Of a stretch of 55,006 bases of DNA, positions 43,379 to 52,371 are shown in pieces. The position numbers and the translations under genes were made by a program. Under the pieces are notes generated by a model. The model was not told the DNA's origin. It saw only the letters and a program-made list of their open reading frames with translations, and made no database searches. Source of the stretch: Campylobacteraceae bacterium (GTDB lineage: Bacteria; Campylobacterota; Campylobacteria; Campylobacterales; Sulfurovaceae); contig JALVTH010000009.1 in NCBI GenBank assembly GCA_027036015.1, positions 1 through 55,006 on the forward strand, given 5' to 3'. Positions within the stretch are counted from its first letter, which is position 1, and each line of letters begins with the position of its first letter.

Positions 43379-44365
43379 TTAAAGTTCCTCTTTAAACTGG
43401 GTACAATGGTCATATTGTTGCACAATTTTTTCATCAAACTTTATTAAAATATTATGGTTTTGTAAAACTTCTAAAGTAATGGTATGATTTGCTCCTTTTA
43501 TAAGAAGTTTGCCTTGATGAAAACATAACTGATTGTCTATTTCATCATTTTCATTTGCTTCAAAAGCCATTGGTGTTTCTAAAACGATCCATCCATTCAG
43601 TTTTGAGCTATAAATTGCTCCAGAGAGTTTAAAAGATAGATAGCGTTTGTGAGTATCGTTTGTAGTTTCGTCATCAAAAATTTTTTCTCTTTTTATGTTT
43701 TTAAATTGTAATGTTTCTTTACCATTAACAAAAGTAGCGTCATATTGTAAAAAAGAAGAGCCTTTGTTTATATTAGCTTGACTTTGATTGTTATCGTTTT
43801 GCATTCCATTAAAAAGACTAACTTCTCCTTTGTTATGCAAAATATAACTAATTGTTACTTTATGTGTTGTATCTTTTTGATAAGTCATTTGAGAGCTTTG
43901 ATAAATTAAATCGTATGTTAAGATAGGTTTATGAAGACTCCATTTCTCACTTATTTTTTCAACCCCATTTAAAGAGATAGTAGGATTTTTTTTACAATCG
44001 TGATAAATAACTTCAACAACTGAGTTTCCAGAAGTTTTGTTTGTTTCGTAATAATTTACTTCTGAATTTCCAGAGAGTTTAATTGTTTCTTTGAATCCTC
44101 CATCACTACAATATTCTTTATTTTGTGAAGTTGAAGCAAAAGGTTTTGAGACCTTTTTTAATTTATTAGATGTGCCAAAATCGTTTAAAAGTTCCGTTGG
44201 CTTTAAAAAATTTGATTGGATAATTGAGCTTACAAGTTCTTTGGATTGGTTCTTTTGTAAATTTGCTGTTGGAGTGATTGCATCTTCTATTTTTGAATAA
44301 CTTTCACCGCCACCACAACCATAAAATATAAAAAGGGTTAACAAGCTTACAAAAAGTGCTTTCAT
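43379..44365 (-). CDS. lipoprotein of unknown function
   Basis: 328 residues from ATG 44365 after GAAAGGAAGAG. Signal ends IFYGC with Cys about 17 and then a Gly-rich GGGES. The rest is beta-strand-rich with no recognised family; it contains Cys residues in EYCSDGG, HDCKKN, QLCFHQG and DHCTQF, possibly two disulphides. The pattern of repeated LSGNSEV, YHDC, QMTYQK strands suggests an extended beta sheet. Likely envelope lipoprotein; role unknown. Divergent from argH with 117 bp between. Confidence 0.65.
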   Translation of the reverse strand: MKALFVSLLTLFIFYGCGGGESYSKIEDAITPTANLQKNQSKELVSSIIQSNFLKPTELLNDFGTSNKLKKVSKPFASTSQNKEYCSDGGFKETIKLSGNSEVNYYETNKTSGNSVVEVIYHDCKKNPTISLNGVEKISEKWSLHKPILTYDLIYQSSQMTYQKDTTHKVTISYILHNKGEVSLFNGMQNDNNQSQANINKGSSFLQYDATFVNGKETLQFKNIKREKIFDDETTNDTHKRYLSFKLSGAIYSSKLNGWIVLETPMAFEANENDEIDNQLCFHQGKLLIKGANHTITLEVLQNHNILIKFDEKIVQQYDHCTQFKEEL

Positions 44366-44482
44366 TACTCTTCCTTTCGATAAATTTATCAATTATACCA
44401 AATAACAAAAAGATAAAAAATAAAACTATAGCAATTAAGATAATCTAAGTTAAGATATCAAAAAAGTTTAGAGGAGAAGAGT

Positions 44483-45868
44483 TTGAAAAAAAATATTGCA
44501 ACAGCAAGAATAAAGGTTGAGAGTTCCAAGCTTTTAAAAGAGCTTAATGATTCGCTTCCTTTTGATAAAGAGCTTTTTAAAGAAGATATTACGGGTTCAT
44601 TAGCGCATGCAAAAATGCTTGCAAAACAAGGCATTATTAGCCAAGAAGATTATGAAGCAATTGCAAAAGGGCTTCAAGAGATTTTAGCTGAGATTGAAAG
44701 TGGAGAAATTAGTTTAGATGGAGCAGATGAAGATATTCATATGGCAATTGAGCGCCTTTTAACTCAAAAAATTGGAGATGCAGCAAAGAGGCTTCATACA
44801 GCAAGAAGCAGAAACGATCAAGTAGCACTAGATTTTAGAATGTATGTGTTAAAAAACTCACTTGAAATTGCAGCGCTTATTAAAGAAAATATTCAAACTT
44901 TAGTAGAAATTGCCAAAGGGCATACTAATACCTTACTTCCTGGAATGACGCATTTGCAACATGCTCAGCCAATTAATTTTGCTTATCATCTGTTAGCTTA
45001 TGCGAGTATGTTTAAAAGAGATTATGAGCGGTTTTTAAGTTCATATAATCGAAACAACTACTCTCCGCTTGGATGTGCAGCACTTGCTGGAACACCTCAT
45101 CCAATTGATAGAGAAATAACAGCCAAAGAGCTTGGATTTAAAGCGCCAACTATCAATTGTCTTGATAGTGTGAGTGATAGAGATTTTGCACTTGAGATGC
45201 TTTTTAATATTGCAATGCTTATGATGCATATCAGTCGCTTAAGTGAAGAGCTCATTTTATGGAGCACAAGTGAATTTAACTTTATTACATTAAGCGATAA
45301 ACATGCAACGGGAAGCTCTATTATGCCGCAAAAGAAAAATCCAGATATTCCTGAGCTTTTGCGTGGTAAAACAGGAAGAGCCTATGGTAATTTAATGGCA
45401 CTTTTAACAGTAATGAAAGGCTTGCCATTAGCCTATAATAAAGATACACAAGAAGATAAAGAAGGAGTTTTTGATAGTGTAAAAACAGCCAAACTTGCTT
45501 TGCAAGTTCTTAATGAGATGATGCAAGAGATGCAAGTTAATAAAGAAAATATGCAAAAAGCTTGCCAAAGAGGGCATTTGAGTGCTACAGATTTGGCTGA
45601 TTTTTTAGTGAAAGAATTTAATATGCCTTTCCGAGATGCTTACTATTTGGTTGGAGATGTTGTCAATAAGGCTCAAGATATGGGCAAAGATATTAGTGAG
45701 CTTAGTTTAGAAGAGTTAAAAGCAATAGATAGTCGTTTTGATGAGCGGGTTTTGAATGTTTTAAATGTGCAAAATTCAATGAATGCAAGAAATTCTTTAG
45801 GAGGAACAGCAAGTGCTCAAACTCAAAAACAAATTGAGTTTTTTAAAGAGTGGTTAAAAGCAAACTAA
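44483..45868 (+). CDS. argH: argininosuccinate lyase
   Basis: 461 residues, TTG start preceded by GAGGAGA. Signature regions: [45 protein letters not shown], and the fumarase/aspartase superfamily loop [12 protein letters not shown]. Cleaves argininosuccinate to arginine and fumarate, the last step of arginine synthesis. Length is normal. Single gene with its own upstream region. Confidence 0.95.
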   Translation: MKKNIATARIKVESSKLLKELNDSLPFDKELFKEDITGSLAHAKMLAKQGIISQEDYEAIAKGLQEILAEIESGEISLDGADEDIHMAIERLLTQKIGDAAKRLHTARSRNDQVALDFRMYVLKNSLEIAALIKENIQTLVEIAKGHTNTLLPGMTHLQHAQPINFAYHLLAYASMFKRDYERFLSSYNRNNYSPLGCAALAGTPHPIDREITAKELGFKAPTINCLDSVSDRDFALEMLFNIAMLMMHISRLSEELILWSTSEFNFITLSDKHATGSSIMPQKKNPDIPELLRGKTGRAYGNLMALLTVMKGLPLAYNKDTQEDKEGVFDSVKTAKLALQVLNEMMQEMQVNKENMQKACQRGHLSATDLADFLVKEFNMPFRDAYYLVGDVVNKAQDMGKDISELSLEELKAIDSRFDERVLNVLNVQNSMNARNSLGGTASAQTQKQIEFFKEWLKAN

Positions 45869-45895
45869 ATTGCATTTATTTTGAAAAATTTAAGT

Positions 45896-45901
45896 TATAA
45901 T
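45896..45901 (+). promoter_or_regulatory. -10 box for the small helical gene
   Basis: TATAAT 19 bases before the ATG at 45920, with AAAGGAG following. Confidence 0.5.
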
Positions 45902-45919
45902 TAGAAAAAAGGAGTAACA

Positions 45920-46126
45920 ATGCCACATCACAAAGTCCATGAAAAGTTAGAAAAAATTAAAGATGCAGTTAATAAGTTGGAGTTAAGTGAAGAAGAAAAA
46001 AGCAATGCATATAAACATATTGAGCAATGGTATGCAGAAGATAAAGCACTTGAACAACTTGCTGCAGATTTAGCTAAAATTTCTCAAAAATTTGAGCCTA
46101 TTTTAGAAGAGTTAGGTCTTATTTAA
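45920..46126 (+). CDS. 68-residue helical protein of unknown function
   Basis: ATG preceded by AAAAGGAG. The product is highly charged and almost all helical (HKVHEKLEKIKDAVNKLELS, HIEQWYAEDKALEQLAADLA). It has no cysteines and no membrane segment. It looks like a conserved small cytoplasmic coiled-coil protein but I cannot name a family. A small hairpin with a TTCG loop (46132-46145) follows the stop. Confidence 0.65.
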   Translation: MPHHKVHEKLEKIKDAVNKLELSEEEKSNAYKHIEQWYAEDKALEQLAADLAKISQKFEPILEELGLI

Positions 46127-46131
46127 TCTTC

Positions 46132-46145
46132 TTGCCTTCGGGCAA
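46132..46145 (+). terminator. UUCG-loop hairpin after the 68-residue gene
   Basis: TTGCC-TTCG-GGCAA, a five-pair stem with a stable tetraloop; the downstream T content is modest. Confidence 0.45.
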
Positions 46146-46196
46146 TTGCTGCTTTTAAGAAAACTTTAACAAATTTCTTGTTATAAAATAATTTGC

Positions 46197-46202
46197 TATA
46201 AT
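46197..46202 (+). promoter_or_regulatory. extended -10 box for the SQR-like gene
   Basis: TGCTATAAT, with the -10 hexamer 35 bases before the ATG at 46237. Confidence 0.55.
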
Positions 46203-46236
46203 ATAAAAAATAAAGTTTTCTTATGGAGAATAAGCA

Positions 46237-47403
46237 ATGAAAAAAGTATTAATTTTAGGCGGGGGATTTGCAGGGTTAGAAGCAGCAATATTTTTAAGAA
46301 AAGAAAATTTTGATGTAACGCTTGTTTCTAATAGAGACTACTTTTATATCTATCCAACTTCTATTTGGATTCCAACTGGCGAAGCAACGATGGAAGATGT
46401 TACAATTGCTTTTAGTGAACTTGCCAAAGTGCATGGATTTAAATTTATTTTAGATGAAGTGCAAGCTATTAAAGCTAAAGAGCATAAGGTAATAACAAAA
46501 AAGAATGAATTTAGCGATTTTGATTTTTTAGTTGTTGCTATTGGAGCGGGTAAAGTGCAACATAAAGGAAGTGAGCACTTTTTATCTATTTGTGGTGAAC
46601 CTGAAGAAGCTCCTAAAATTAAAGAAAAAATTGATGCACTTATTGCTAAAGGTGGTGGGAAAATTGCAATGGGATTTGGAGGAAATCCAAAAGATTCAAG
46701 TGCAGTAAGAGGTGGGCCAGCATTTGAAGTGCTATTTAATGTGCATAACCATTTAAAAAAATTAGGCATCAGAGATAAGTTTGAGCTTACTTTTTTTGCT
46801 CCAATGGAAAAACCAGGTGCAAGACTTGGAGAACAAGCTCTTAAGATGATGGATATCTTTTTTAAAAAACTCAATATCAATAAGCACTTTGGCAAAAAGA
46901 TAAAAGAGTTTGTCAGTGATGGAATTATTTTTGAAGATGATTCAAAATTAGAAAGTGATTTTACAATGTTTATCCCAGCAGGAGCGGGGCATAAAGTGTT
47001 TGAAAATAGTGATTTGCCTTTGAGTGAAGCTGGATTTATTAAAGTAAATGAATATAATGAGGTAGAAGGATTTGAGAATATCTATGCAATTGGTGATAGT
47101 GTGGCGCTTGAAGGTCCTAATTGGAGAGCAAAACAAGGGCATGTTGCGGAAGTTATGGCAAGAAATACTGCTTTTAATATTGCAGCAAAAGTTAAAGGAA
47201 GCAATGAGAAAAAAAGCTATAAAGAGCATTTAAACATTTTATGTGTGATGGATAGTGGAGATGGTGCAGCATTTGTCTATCGAGACTTTAAAGGTGGCAA
47301 AATGATTCCACTCCCAATTATTGGGCATTGGCTCAAAAAAGGATGGGGTTGGTATTGTCGTAATTCAAAACTTAATAAGATTCCAAGAATTCCTGGAATG
47401 TAG
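46237..47403 (+). CDS. FAD-dependent pyridine-nucleotide/sulfide:quinone-type oxidoreductase
   Basis: 388 residues. FAD motif VLILGGGFAGLEAAIFLR, AIGAG, and the late FAD block NIYAIGDSVALEG. The end (NILCVMDSGDGAAFVYRDFK, then GHWLKKGWGWYCR) resembles SQR-family C-termini. Cysteines are at 119, 336 and 374. It belongs to the same superfamily as SQR, flavocytochrome c sulfide dehydrogenase and NDH-2; which acceptor it uses cannot be read from the sequence. Shorter than the SQR-like protein at 23117. Single gene, convergent with nhaC-like. Confidence 0.75.
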   Translation: MKKVLILGGGFAGLEAAIFLRKENFDVTLVSNRDYFYIYPTSIWIPTGEATMEDVTIAFSELAKVHGFKFILDEVQAIKAKEHKVITKKNEFSDFDFLVVAIGAGKVQHKGSEHFLSICGEPEEAPKIKEKIDALIAKGGGKIAMGFGGNPKDSSAVRGGPAFEVLFNVHNHLKKLGIRDKFELTFFAPMEKPGARLGEQALKMMDIFFKKLNINKHFGKKIKEFVSDGIIFEDDSKLESDFTMFIPAGAGHKVFENSDLPLSEAGFIKVNEYNEVEGFENIYAIGDSVALEGPNWRAKQGHVAEVMARNTAFNIAAKVKGSNEKKSYKEHLNILCVMDSGDGAAFVYRDFKGGKMIPLPIIGHWLKKGWGWYCRNSKLNKIPRIPGM

Positions 47404-47420
47404 TTAAAAAACTATTCCAG
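47393..47420. terminator. hairpin covering both stops of the SQR-like and antiporter genes
   Basis: CTGGAATGTAGTT and AACTATTCCAG pair with a two-base bulge around an AAAA loop. TAG (47401-47403) and the minus-strand TAA (47406-47404) both lie in it. There is no T-run, so the terminator role is tentative. Confidence 0.45.
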
Positions 47421-48783
47421 CAATAAGAAAACCAACTAAAGCCAAAGCTGCTCCAAGTAAGGCATATGGCAATTGGGTTGTGACATGTTCGATATGATCA
47501 CACCCAGCTGCCATTGAAGAAATAATTGTTGTATCTGAAATTGGCGAGGCGTGATCGCCAAAAATTCCACCAGAAATTACTGCACCAATTACTAATGGGA
47601 TATAAACTTCGCTACTTGCAGCATAGGTAATTGCAAGAGGCATCATAATAGAAAACGTTCCCCAGCTAGTTCCTGTAGCAAAGGCAATAACTGCTGAGAT
47701 TAAAAAAATAAGAGCTGGAATGAAGCTTTTATGAATTGTGCCTTTTGCAATTGAGGCAATGTAATGAGCAGTATCAAGTTCTTTTATTACACTTCCAATT
47801 AAAAAGGCTAAAAGCAAAATTGTAACAATTGGAATCATTTTAGCAATGCCTTCAAAAAAAGCATTCATATACTCTTTATGAGTAAGTGCTTTGCTTGGAA
47901 CATAAAGAAAATAAGAAAAAATTAAAGTAACAATTACTGCATAAAATACTGAGGTTGAACCGCTTCCTTTTAAAATATTGCCATTGCCGCTTAAATAAAG
48001 AGCAATTGGCATTGAAATAATTAAAACAAGAAGAGGCAAAATCATATAAAGCATATTGCCTTTATGTTGTAAGTGGTTTAAAGTATAGTTTGTGATAGGC
48101 TTTGCACTAAGTTCTGCTTTTTTCATAGGACCAAAATCTTTTTGTGTAAAAATAAAAAAAAGCACTAAAAGCAGTGCAATAATTGAGTAAAAATTAAAAG
48201 GAATAGAATAAAGCAAAAGTGTTAGAGCATTGCCAGAGATAATATGAGCTGAAATTTGAGCAGTAATTAGTCCAATGAGCAAGGCACCCCAACCGTTAAA
48301 TGGAATGAGTGAGCAAACAGGAGCTGAGGTAGAATCGCAAATATAAGCAAGTTTTGCACGAGAAATGCCAAATTTATCGTATACTCCTTGAGAAATTGTT
48401 CCAGCAACCAAAGAGGTAATAGAAGATTCGATAAAAATAATAAGTCCAGTAATATAAGTTAAAAGCATAGCACCTTTTTTGCTTTTGATATGTTTTTTGC
48501 TTAAATATGAAACAAAGCCATCAACTCCACCAGATTTTTTTAAAAGCTCAATGATACTTCCAACAAGCAAAGCAAAAAAAATTGTTTTAGTAACCCATCC
48601 TTTGGCAAAAAGTGCAACAAGAGAGTCAAACAAATCAATAAAAGCAGTGCCAAAGTGGAAATGATGCAAAATTAAAAAACCGCTAAATGTTCCAAGTAAA
48701 AGAGAAAGAATAACATCTTTTGTAATAAGAGCTAAAACAATTGCCAAAATTGGTGGTATGAGCGATAAAAAGCCAAATTCCAT
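47404..48783 (-). CDS. Na+/H+ antiporter, NhaC family
   Basis: 459 residues from ATG 48783 after AAAAGGAA; an upstream start at 48888 would overlap the next gene and add a non-membrane leader. About 11-12 membrane helices. Family features: SAPVCSLIPFNGWGALLIG, FATGTSWGTFSIMMPLAI, and GAVISGGIFGDHASPISDTT, the NhaC/MleN-type signature with Asp residues likely involved in ion exchange. It would support Na+ or pH balance, or exchange of small organic anions. Ends in a hairpin shared with the SQR-like gene. Confidence 0.85.
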   Translation of the reverse strand: MEFGFLSLIPPILAIVLALITKDVILSLLLGTFSGFLILHHFHFGTAFIDLFDSLVALFAKGWVTKTIFFALLVGSIIELLKKSGGVDGFVSYLSKKHIKSKKGAMLLTYITGLIIFIESSITSLVAGTISQGVYDKFGISRAKLAYICDSTSAPVCSLIPFNGWGALLIGLITAQISAHIISGNALTLLLYSIPFNFYSIIALLLVLFFIFTQKDFGPMKKAELSAKPITNYTLNHLQHKGNMLYMILPLLVLIISMPIALYLSGNGNILKGSGSTSVFYAVIVTLIFSYFLYVPSKALTHKEYMNAFFEGIAKMIPIVTILLLAFLIGSVIKELDTAHYIASIAKGTIHKSFIPALIFLISAVIAFATGTSWGTFSIMMPLAITYAASSEVYIPLVIGAVISGGIFGDHASPISDTTIISSMAAGCDHIEHVTTQLPYALLGAALALVGFLIAGIVF

Positions 48784-48817
48784 TACATTCCTTTTTTTTA
48801 CATTATAACATAAAGAG

Positions 48818-50026
48818 TTAATATAAAAATCCAAAAAGCCAAAGAGGGATTTTATTTTTGAAACCAGTTTCAATACCGTCAGCTGCAACGAATGAATTTG
48901 AAATCTCTTTTATTTGAGAGAAATCTTTATTTTTATCTCCAATTTCAAAAAGATATTGTTCGTTTACTAAAAAGTCTCCTTTATTAACATAATACAAGCT
49001 TAAATTTGCTCCTAATATTTGAGAGACAAAAAAACTCTCTCTAATAGAGCCAATTTTTGGAGTAAGGCATAAAATATGATAAAGATTACTATTAGCTAAA
49101 TAGAGCTTATCTGGTTTTTGAAGTGAACGAAAGCGTTTAGCTTCATAAATAATGTGGGTTAAAAGTTCAGCTTTATGAAGTAAATTGATATATTTATATA
49201 GGGTTGTTTTAGAAATTCCAACTTTTTTAGCTAAATTTTCAATACTTAGTTCATAAGGTTCACTAAGACAAAGAGATGTTAATAGTTTTTTTAAAGTAGT
49301 AATTTTTTCTCCTGAGAGATTATAAATTGGGGTTAAGTCTTTATATAAAATGGCATTGATGGTATCTAAAAGCATTTGGGTAAAATTTTCTTTATTTGCA
49401 AAATAAAAAGGATATGCTCCATGTTTTAAATAGGCTTCAAAATGTTTTAATATCTTCTCTTCTTGGAGGGCTGTTTGAATTTTAATGCTAAAATCAACAT
49501 GATTTGTTAAAAGGTTTTCTAAATTTATTGATGGAAGAGAAAGATTTAAAAGGAGTTCTAAATATTCTCTTAAAGAAAAAATTGGTAAATGAAACATAGC
49601 ATATCGTCTAATAAAAGAAGGATTAGTAATTTTAATGGCACTTGAGCCTGAGAATATAATTTTTATATTTATAAAATCGTAAATTGATTTTAACTCTTGC
49701 TCAAAATTTTTTGCTTCGTGTATTTCATCAATAAAAACAACTTTTCCTCCATATTTATAAAATTCATCAACCAATTCAAATAAAGAAATATTACTTAAAA
49801 GAGGATGATCACAAGAGATATAAAGAATTTCATCTTGATTATATTGTAAATTTTGAGCTATTTGAATCATTAAAGTAGTTTTTCCAACACCTCTTGAACC
49901 ATATATTCCAATAAATTTTGCATCGCTTTGGATAATTTTTTGAAAAAGAAAGCGTTTATAAGAAAAGTGAGTGCTTGAAATTTTTCTAATTGAAAGTTCT
50001 AAAAGTTTGTTTAATAAATTTTTCAT
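48818..50026 (-). CDS. AAA ATPase with DUF4143 C-terminal domain
   Basis: 402 residues. Walker A YGSRGVGKTTLM (about 43-54), Walker B VVFIDEIHEA, sensor IIFSGSSAIKI, then a winged-helix segment (LSIENLAKKVGISKTTLYKYI) and the C-terminal DUF4143 domain with LFEIGDKNKDFSQIK, a region related to nuclease folds. Family proteins are widespread, often mobile, and mostly uncharacterised, sometimes in defence islands. Upstream is a perfect 16-base palindrome at 50042-50057, a candidate operator. Codon use is AT-rich like its neighbours, so no clear sign of recent transfer. Confidence 0.8.
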   Translation of the reverse strand: MKNLLNKLLELSIRKISSTHFSYKRFLFQKIIQSDAKFIGIYGSRGVGKTTLMIQIAQNLQYNQDEILYISCDHPLLSNISLFELVDEFYKYGGKVVFIDEIHEAKNFEQELKSIYDFINIKIIFSGSSAIKITNPSFIRRYAMFHLPIFSLREYLELLLNLSLPSINLENLLTNHVDFSIKIQTALQEEKILKHFEAYLKHGAYPFYFANKENFTQMLLDTINAILYKDLTPIYNLSGEKITTLKKLLTSLCLSEPYELSIENLAKKVGISKTTLYKYINLLHKAELLTHIIYEAKRFRSLQKPDKLYLANSNLYHILCLTPKIGSIRESFFVSQILGANLSLYYVNKGDFLVNEQYLFEIGDKNKDFSQIKEISNSFVAADGIETGFKNKIPLWLFGFLY

Positions 50027-50041
50027 AAAGTTGCCTTTATC

Positions 50042-50057
50042 GTTTAATCGATTAAAC
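50042..50057. promoter_or_regulatory. perfect 16-bp palindrome upstream of the DUF4143 gene
   Basis: GTTTAATCGATTAAAC is its own reverse complement, 16-31 bases upstream of the start codon of the minus-strand gene, with a related half (TTTAGTTTAATTTAA) a few bases further. Good candidate operator; the ATPase has a winged helix that could bind it. Confidence 0.5.
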
Positions 50058-50147
50058 TATTATATGATATTTTAGTTTAATTTAATATAAAGTAAAAAAG
50101 ATGCAAACTAAGTTGCACAATTTACGCTTATTACACACTATACTTGC

Positions 50148-50153
50148 TATAAT
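50148..50153 (+). promoter_or_regulatory. extended -10 box of the moxR-bat operon
   Basis: TTGCTATAAT, a TGn extended -10, 23 bases before the moxR ATG. Confidence 0.6.
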
Positions 50154-50175
50154 GCAAAATAAAAAAAGAGGGGAT

Positions 50176-51120
50176 ATGAATAAGGTAGCAGCAATTAAAA
50201 AAGAGGTAGCAAAAGCAATTGTTGGACATGAGCATTTGATAGATGCGCTTTTAATTGGGCTTTTAAGTAATGGGCATATTTTAGTTGAAGGTGTGCCTGG
50301 ACTTGCTAAAACAACAGCAATTAATGCGCTTGCACGTGCACTTGGGCTTGATTTTAAAAGGGTTCAGTTTACGCCAGATTTGCTTCCAAGCGATATAACA
50401 GGAACGGAGGTTTTTGATCCAAAAGAAGGGGAGTTTAAAATCAAAAAAGGGCCAGTTTTTACCAATTTGCTTTTAGCAGATGAAATAAATAGGGCTCCAG
50501 CCAAAGTACAAGCTGCACTACTTGAAGTGATGCAAGAGCGCCAAGTTACAATTGGGCAAGAGAGTTTCACACTTGATAGACCATTTTTGGTTATGGCAAC
50601 ACAAAACCCAATTGAGCAAGAAGGAACCTATCCTTTGCCAGAAGCACAACTTGATAGATTTATGCTAAAAGTTATTGTCTCTTACAACACTCCACAAGAA
50701 GAAGTTGAAATTATTAAAAAAGTAGCCTCAAATGAAGCAAGTAAAATTGAACAAGTTGCAAGTAAAGAAGATATCTTTGTTATGCAAGATGAGGTAAAAA
50801 ATGTTCATATAGATGAGGCATTGATTGAATATATTGTTTCAATTGTCTATGCAACACGAGAACCAAAAAAATATAATATTGAAGGAATCAGTGAATATAT
50901 TGAACTTGGAGCAAGTCCGAGAGCTTCAATTAATCTTTATAATGGAGCAAAAGCCAAAGCATATCTTAGTGGCAAAGATTATGTGACACCGCTTGATATT
51001 GCTACCATAGCGCCTGATATTTTGCGCCATAGAATTGTATTAAATTATAAAGCTGAAGCTGCTGGAATTAGTAGCGATTATATTATTGAAAAAGTTTTAG
51101 CAACATTGCCTGTGCCATAG
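50176..51120 (+). CDS. moxR: MoxR AAA+ ATPase of the Bat operon
   Basis: 314 residues from ATG 50176 after AGAGGGG; a longer frame from 50101 overlaps the promoter and is rejected. Walker A GVPGLAKTT (39-47), Walker B LLLADEINRAPAKVQAALLE, sensor MATQNPIEQEGTYPLPEAQLDRF, all characteristic of MoxR (AAA_3). It acts as a chaperone-like ATPase with VWA proteins in assembly or stress tolerance of the envelope. It starts the classic MoxR-DUF58-BatX-BatA-BatB-BatC order. Confidence 0.93.
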   Translation: MNKVAAIKKEVAKAIVGHEHLIDALLIGLLSNGHILVEGVPGLAKTTAINALARALGLDFKRVQFTPDLLPSDITGTEVFDPKEGEFKIKKGPVFTNLLLADEINRAPAKVQAALLEVMQERQVTIGQESFTLDRPFLVMATQNPIEQEGTYPLPEAQLDRFMLKVIVSYNTPQEEVEIIKKVASNEASKIEQVASKEDIFVMQDEVKNVHIDEALIEYIVSIVYATREPKKYNIEGISEYIELGASPRASINLYNGAKAKAYLSGKDYVTPLDIATIAPDILRHRIVLNYKAEAAGISSDYIIEKVLATLPVP

Positions 51121-51127
51121 GATAAAA

Positions 51128-51964
51128 ATGATACCTAAAGCAAAAGAGATTATTATAAAAACTAAAAAGCGCCTATTTGGTGCAAATATTGGGAATAATG
51201 TTTCCGTTTTTCAAGGAAGCGGGCTTGATTTTAGTGAAATTAGAGAGTATAAAATTGGTGATGATGTAAAAAAGATTAATTGGAAAGTTACAGCAAGAGT
51301 TAATAAACCCCATGTAAACATTTTTTATGAAGAGCGAGAGTTAAATATTGTACTTTGTTTTTTGGTGAGTGGTTCGATTTATTTTGGCAGTGTGCGGCAA
51401 AAACAAGAGCTAATGAGTGAAGTTTTAGCTTTGATTGGATATTCGGCAATTAAAAATAGTGATAAGTTTCATGCAATATTTTTTGATGAAAAAATAATAA
51501 AGCGTTTTGCTCCCACTAAAAGTCAAAAACTTTTATATGCTATATTAGAAGAAGCTCTTATGCTTGATGCTTTGGGAAAAAAGGTAGATTTTGAGGCACT
51601 GCAAGAGTATTTGCTCCACTCTCTCAAACAAAAATCAATCATTTTTTTAGTTGGAGATTTTTTGCAAGATGAGATTGATTTAAGCTTACTTGGGGCAAAA
51701 CATGAAGTTTATGCAGTAATTGTTAGAGATAAATTTGAAGAAGAGCCAAAATTAATTGGAGAAAATGCTTTGATTGATTTAGATACACTCAAAGAGTTTA
51801 AGGTAACTTTTGATGAAGGAGTTATTAAAGAGTATCAAAAGGCTATGCAAAAGCATGATAAAAACTTATCAATGCACTTTTTACAAAATCAAGTAGAGTT
51901 TGTTAAAATTTATACCGACGAAGAGCCATATTTTAAATTAGCAAATCTTTTTAGGGTTAAATAA
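51128..51964 (+). CDS. DUF58 protein of the MoxR/Bat operon
   Basis: 278 residues. It starts like DUF58 proteins (GSGLDFSEIREYKIGDDVKK, INWKVTARVNKPHVNIFYEE), then a degenerate VWA-like fold (LNIVLCFLVSGSIYFG, SIIFLVGDFLQ) without a complete metal site. No N-terminal membrane helix, so cytoplasmic. Partner of MoxR and Bat proteins. Seven bases after moxR, and overlapping the next start by one base. Confidence 0.88.
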   Translation: MIPKAKEIIIKTKKRLFGANIGNNVSVFQGSGLDFSEIREYKIGDDVKKINWKVTARVNKPHVNIFYEERELNIVLCFLVSGSIYFGSVRQKQELMSEVLALIGYSAIKNSDKFHAIFFDEKIIKRFAPTKSQKLLYAILEEALMLDALGKKVDFEALQEYLLHSLKQKSIIFLVGDFLQDEIDLSLLGAKHEVYAVIVRDKFEEEPKLIGENALIDLDTLKEFKVTFDEGVIKEYQKAMQKHDKNLSMHFLQNQVEFVKIYTDEEPYFKLANLFRVK

Positions 51965-52371
51965 TGGAAGAGTTAGCAAAATTAAAAGATATTAAGCCAC
52001 CAATCTATCTTGATTTAACAATGCAAAAAGCATTTATATATGCAAGTGCAGGGGTAGGGGTGCTTGCTATTATAGCTTTGATTTCAGGACTTTATTTTTG
52101 GCTTTTTAAAAAGCGAAAAAAAGCTCTTTCAAGAGAACAAAAAGCACTTGAGATGTTAAAAAAAATTGATTTTAGCAATACAAAAAAAGCAGTATATGAT
52201 TTTAGCCGTTTGGGTGCAATTGTTGCCAAGGATAATGAACGCTTTCAAGAGATTTTAAAGCAATTAGAAAAGTATAAATACAAAAAAGAGGTTGAGCCTT
52301 TAAGCAAAGAAGATATTACATTGATGAAAAATTTTATTAAAGCAATAAAGGTTGAAGATGCAAGGGCTTAG
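51964..52371 (+). CDS. single-span membrane protein of the Bat operon
   Basis: 135 residues with one membrane helix (about 25-47) followed by a Lys/Arg-rich stop-transfer and a cytoplasmic helical domain (about 55-135). Size, position and fold match the DUF4381-type protein usually found between DUF58 and BatA. It overlaps the upstream gene by one base and the next by 14. Probably tethers the MoxR complex at the membrane; the role is inferred from context. Confidence 0.7.
   Translation: MEELAKLKDIKPPIYLDLTMQKAFIYASAGVGVLAIIALISGLYFWLFKKRKKALSREQKALEMLKKIDFSNTKKAVYDFSRLGAIVAKDNERFQEILKQLEKYKYKKEVEPLSKEDITLMKNFIKAIKVEDARA

Noticed and set aside
50101-50175. Longer moxR start
   Set aside because: It would place coding sequence across the extended -10 box; the ATG at 50176 has a good ribosome site and a typical MoxR N-terminus.
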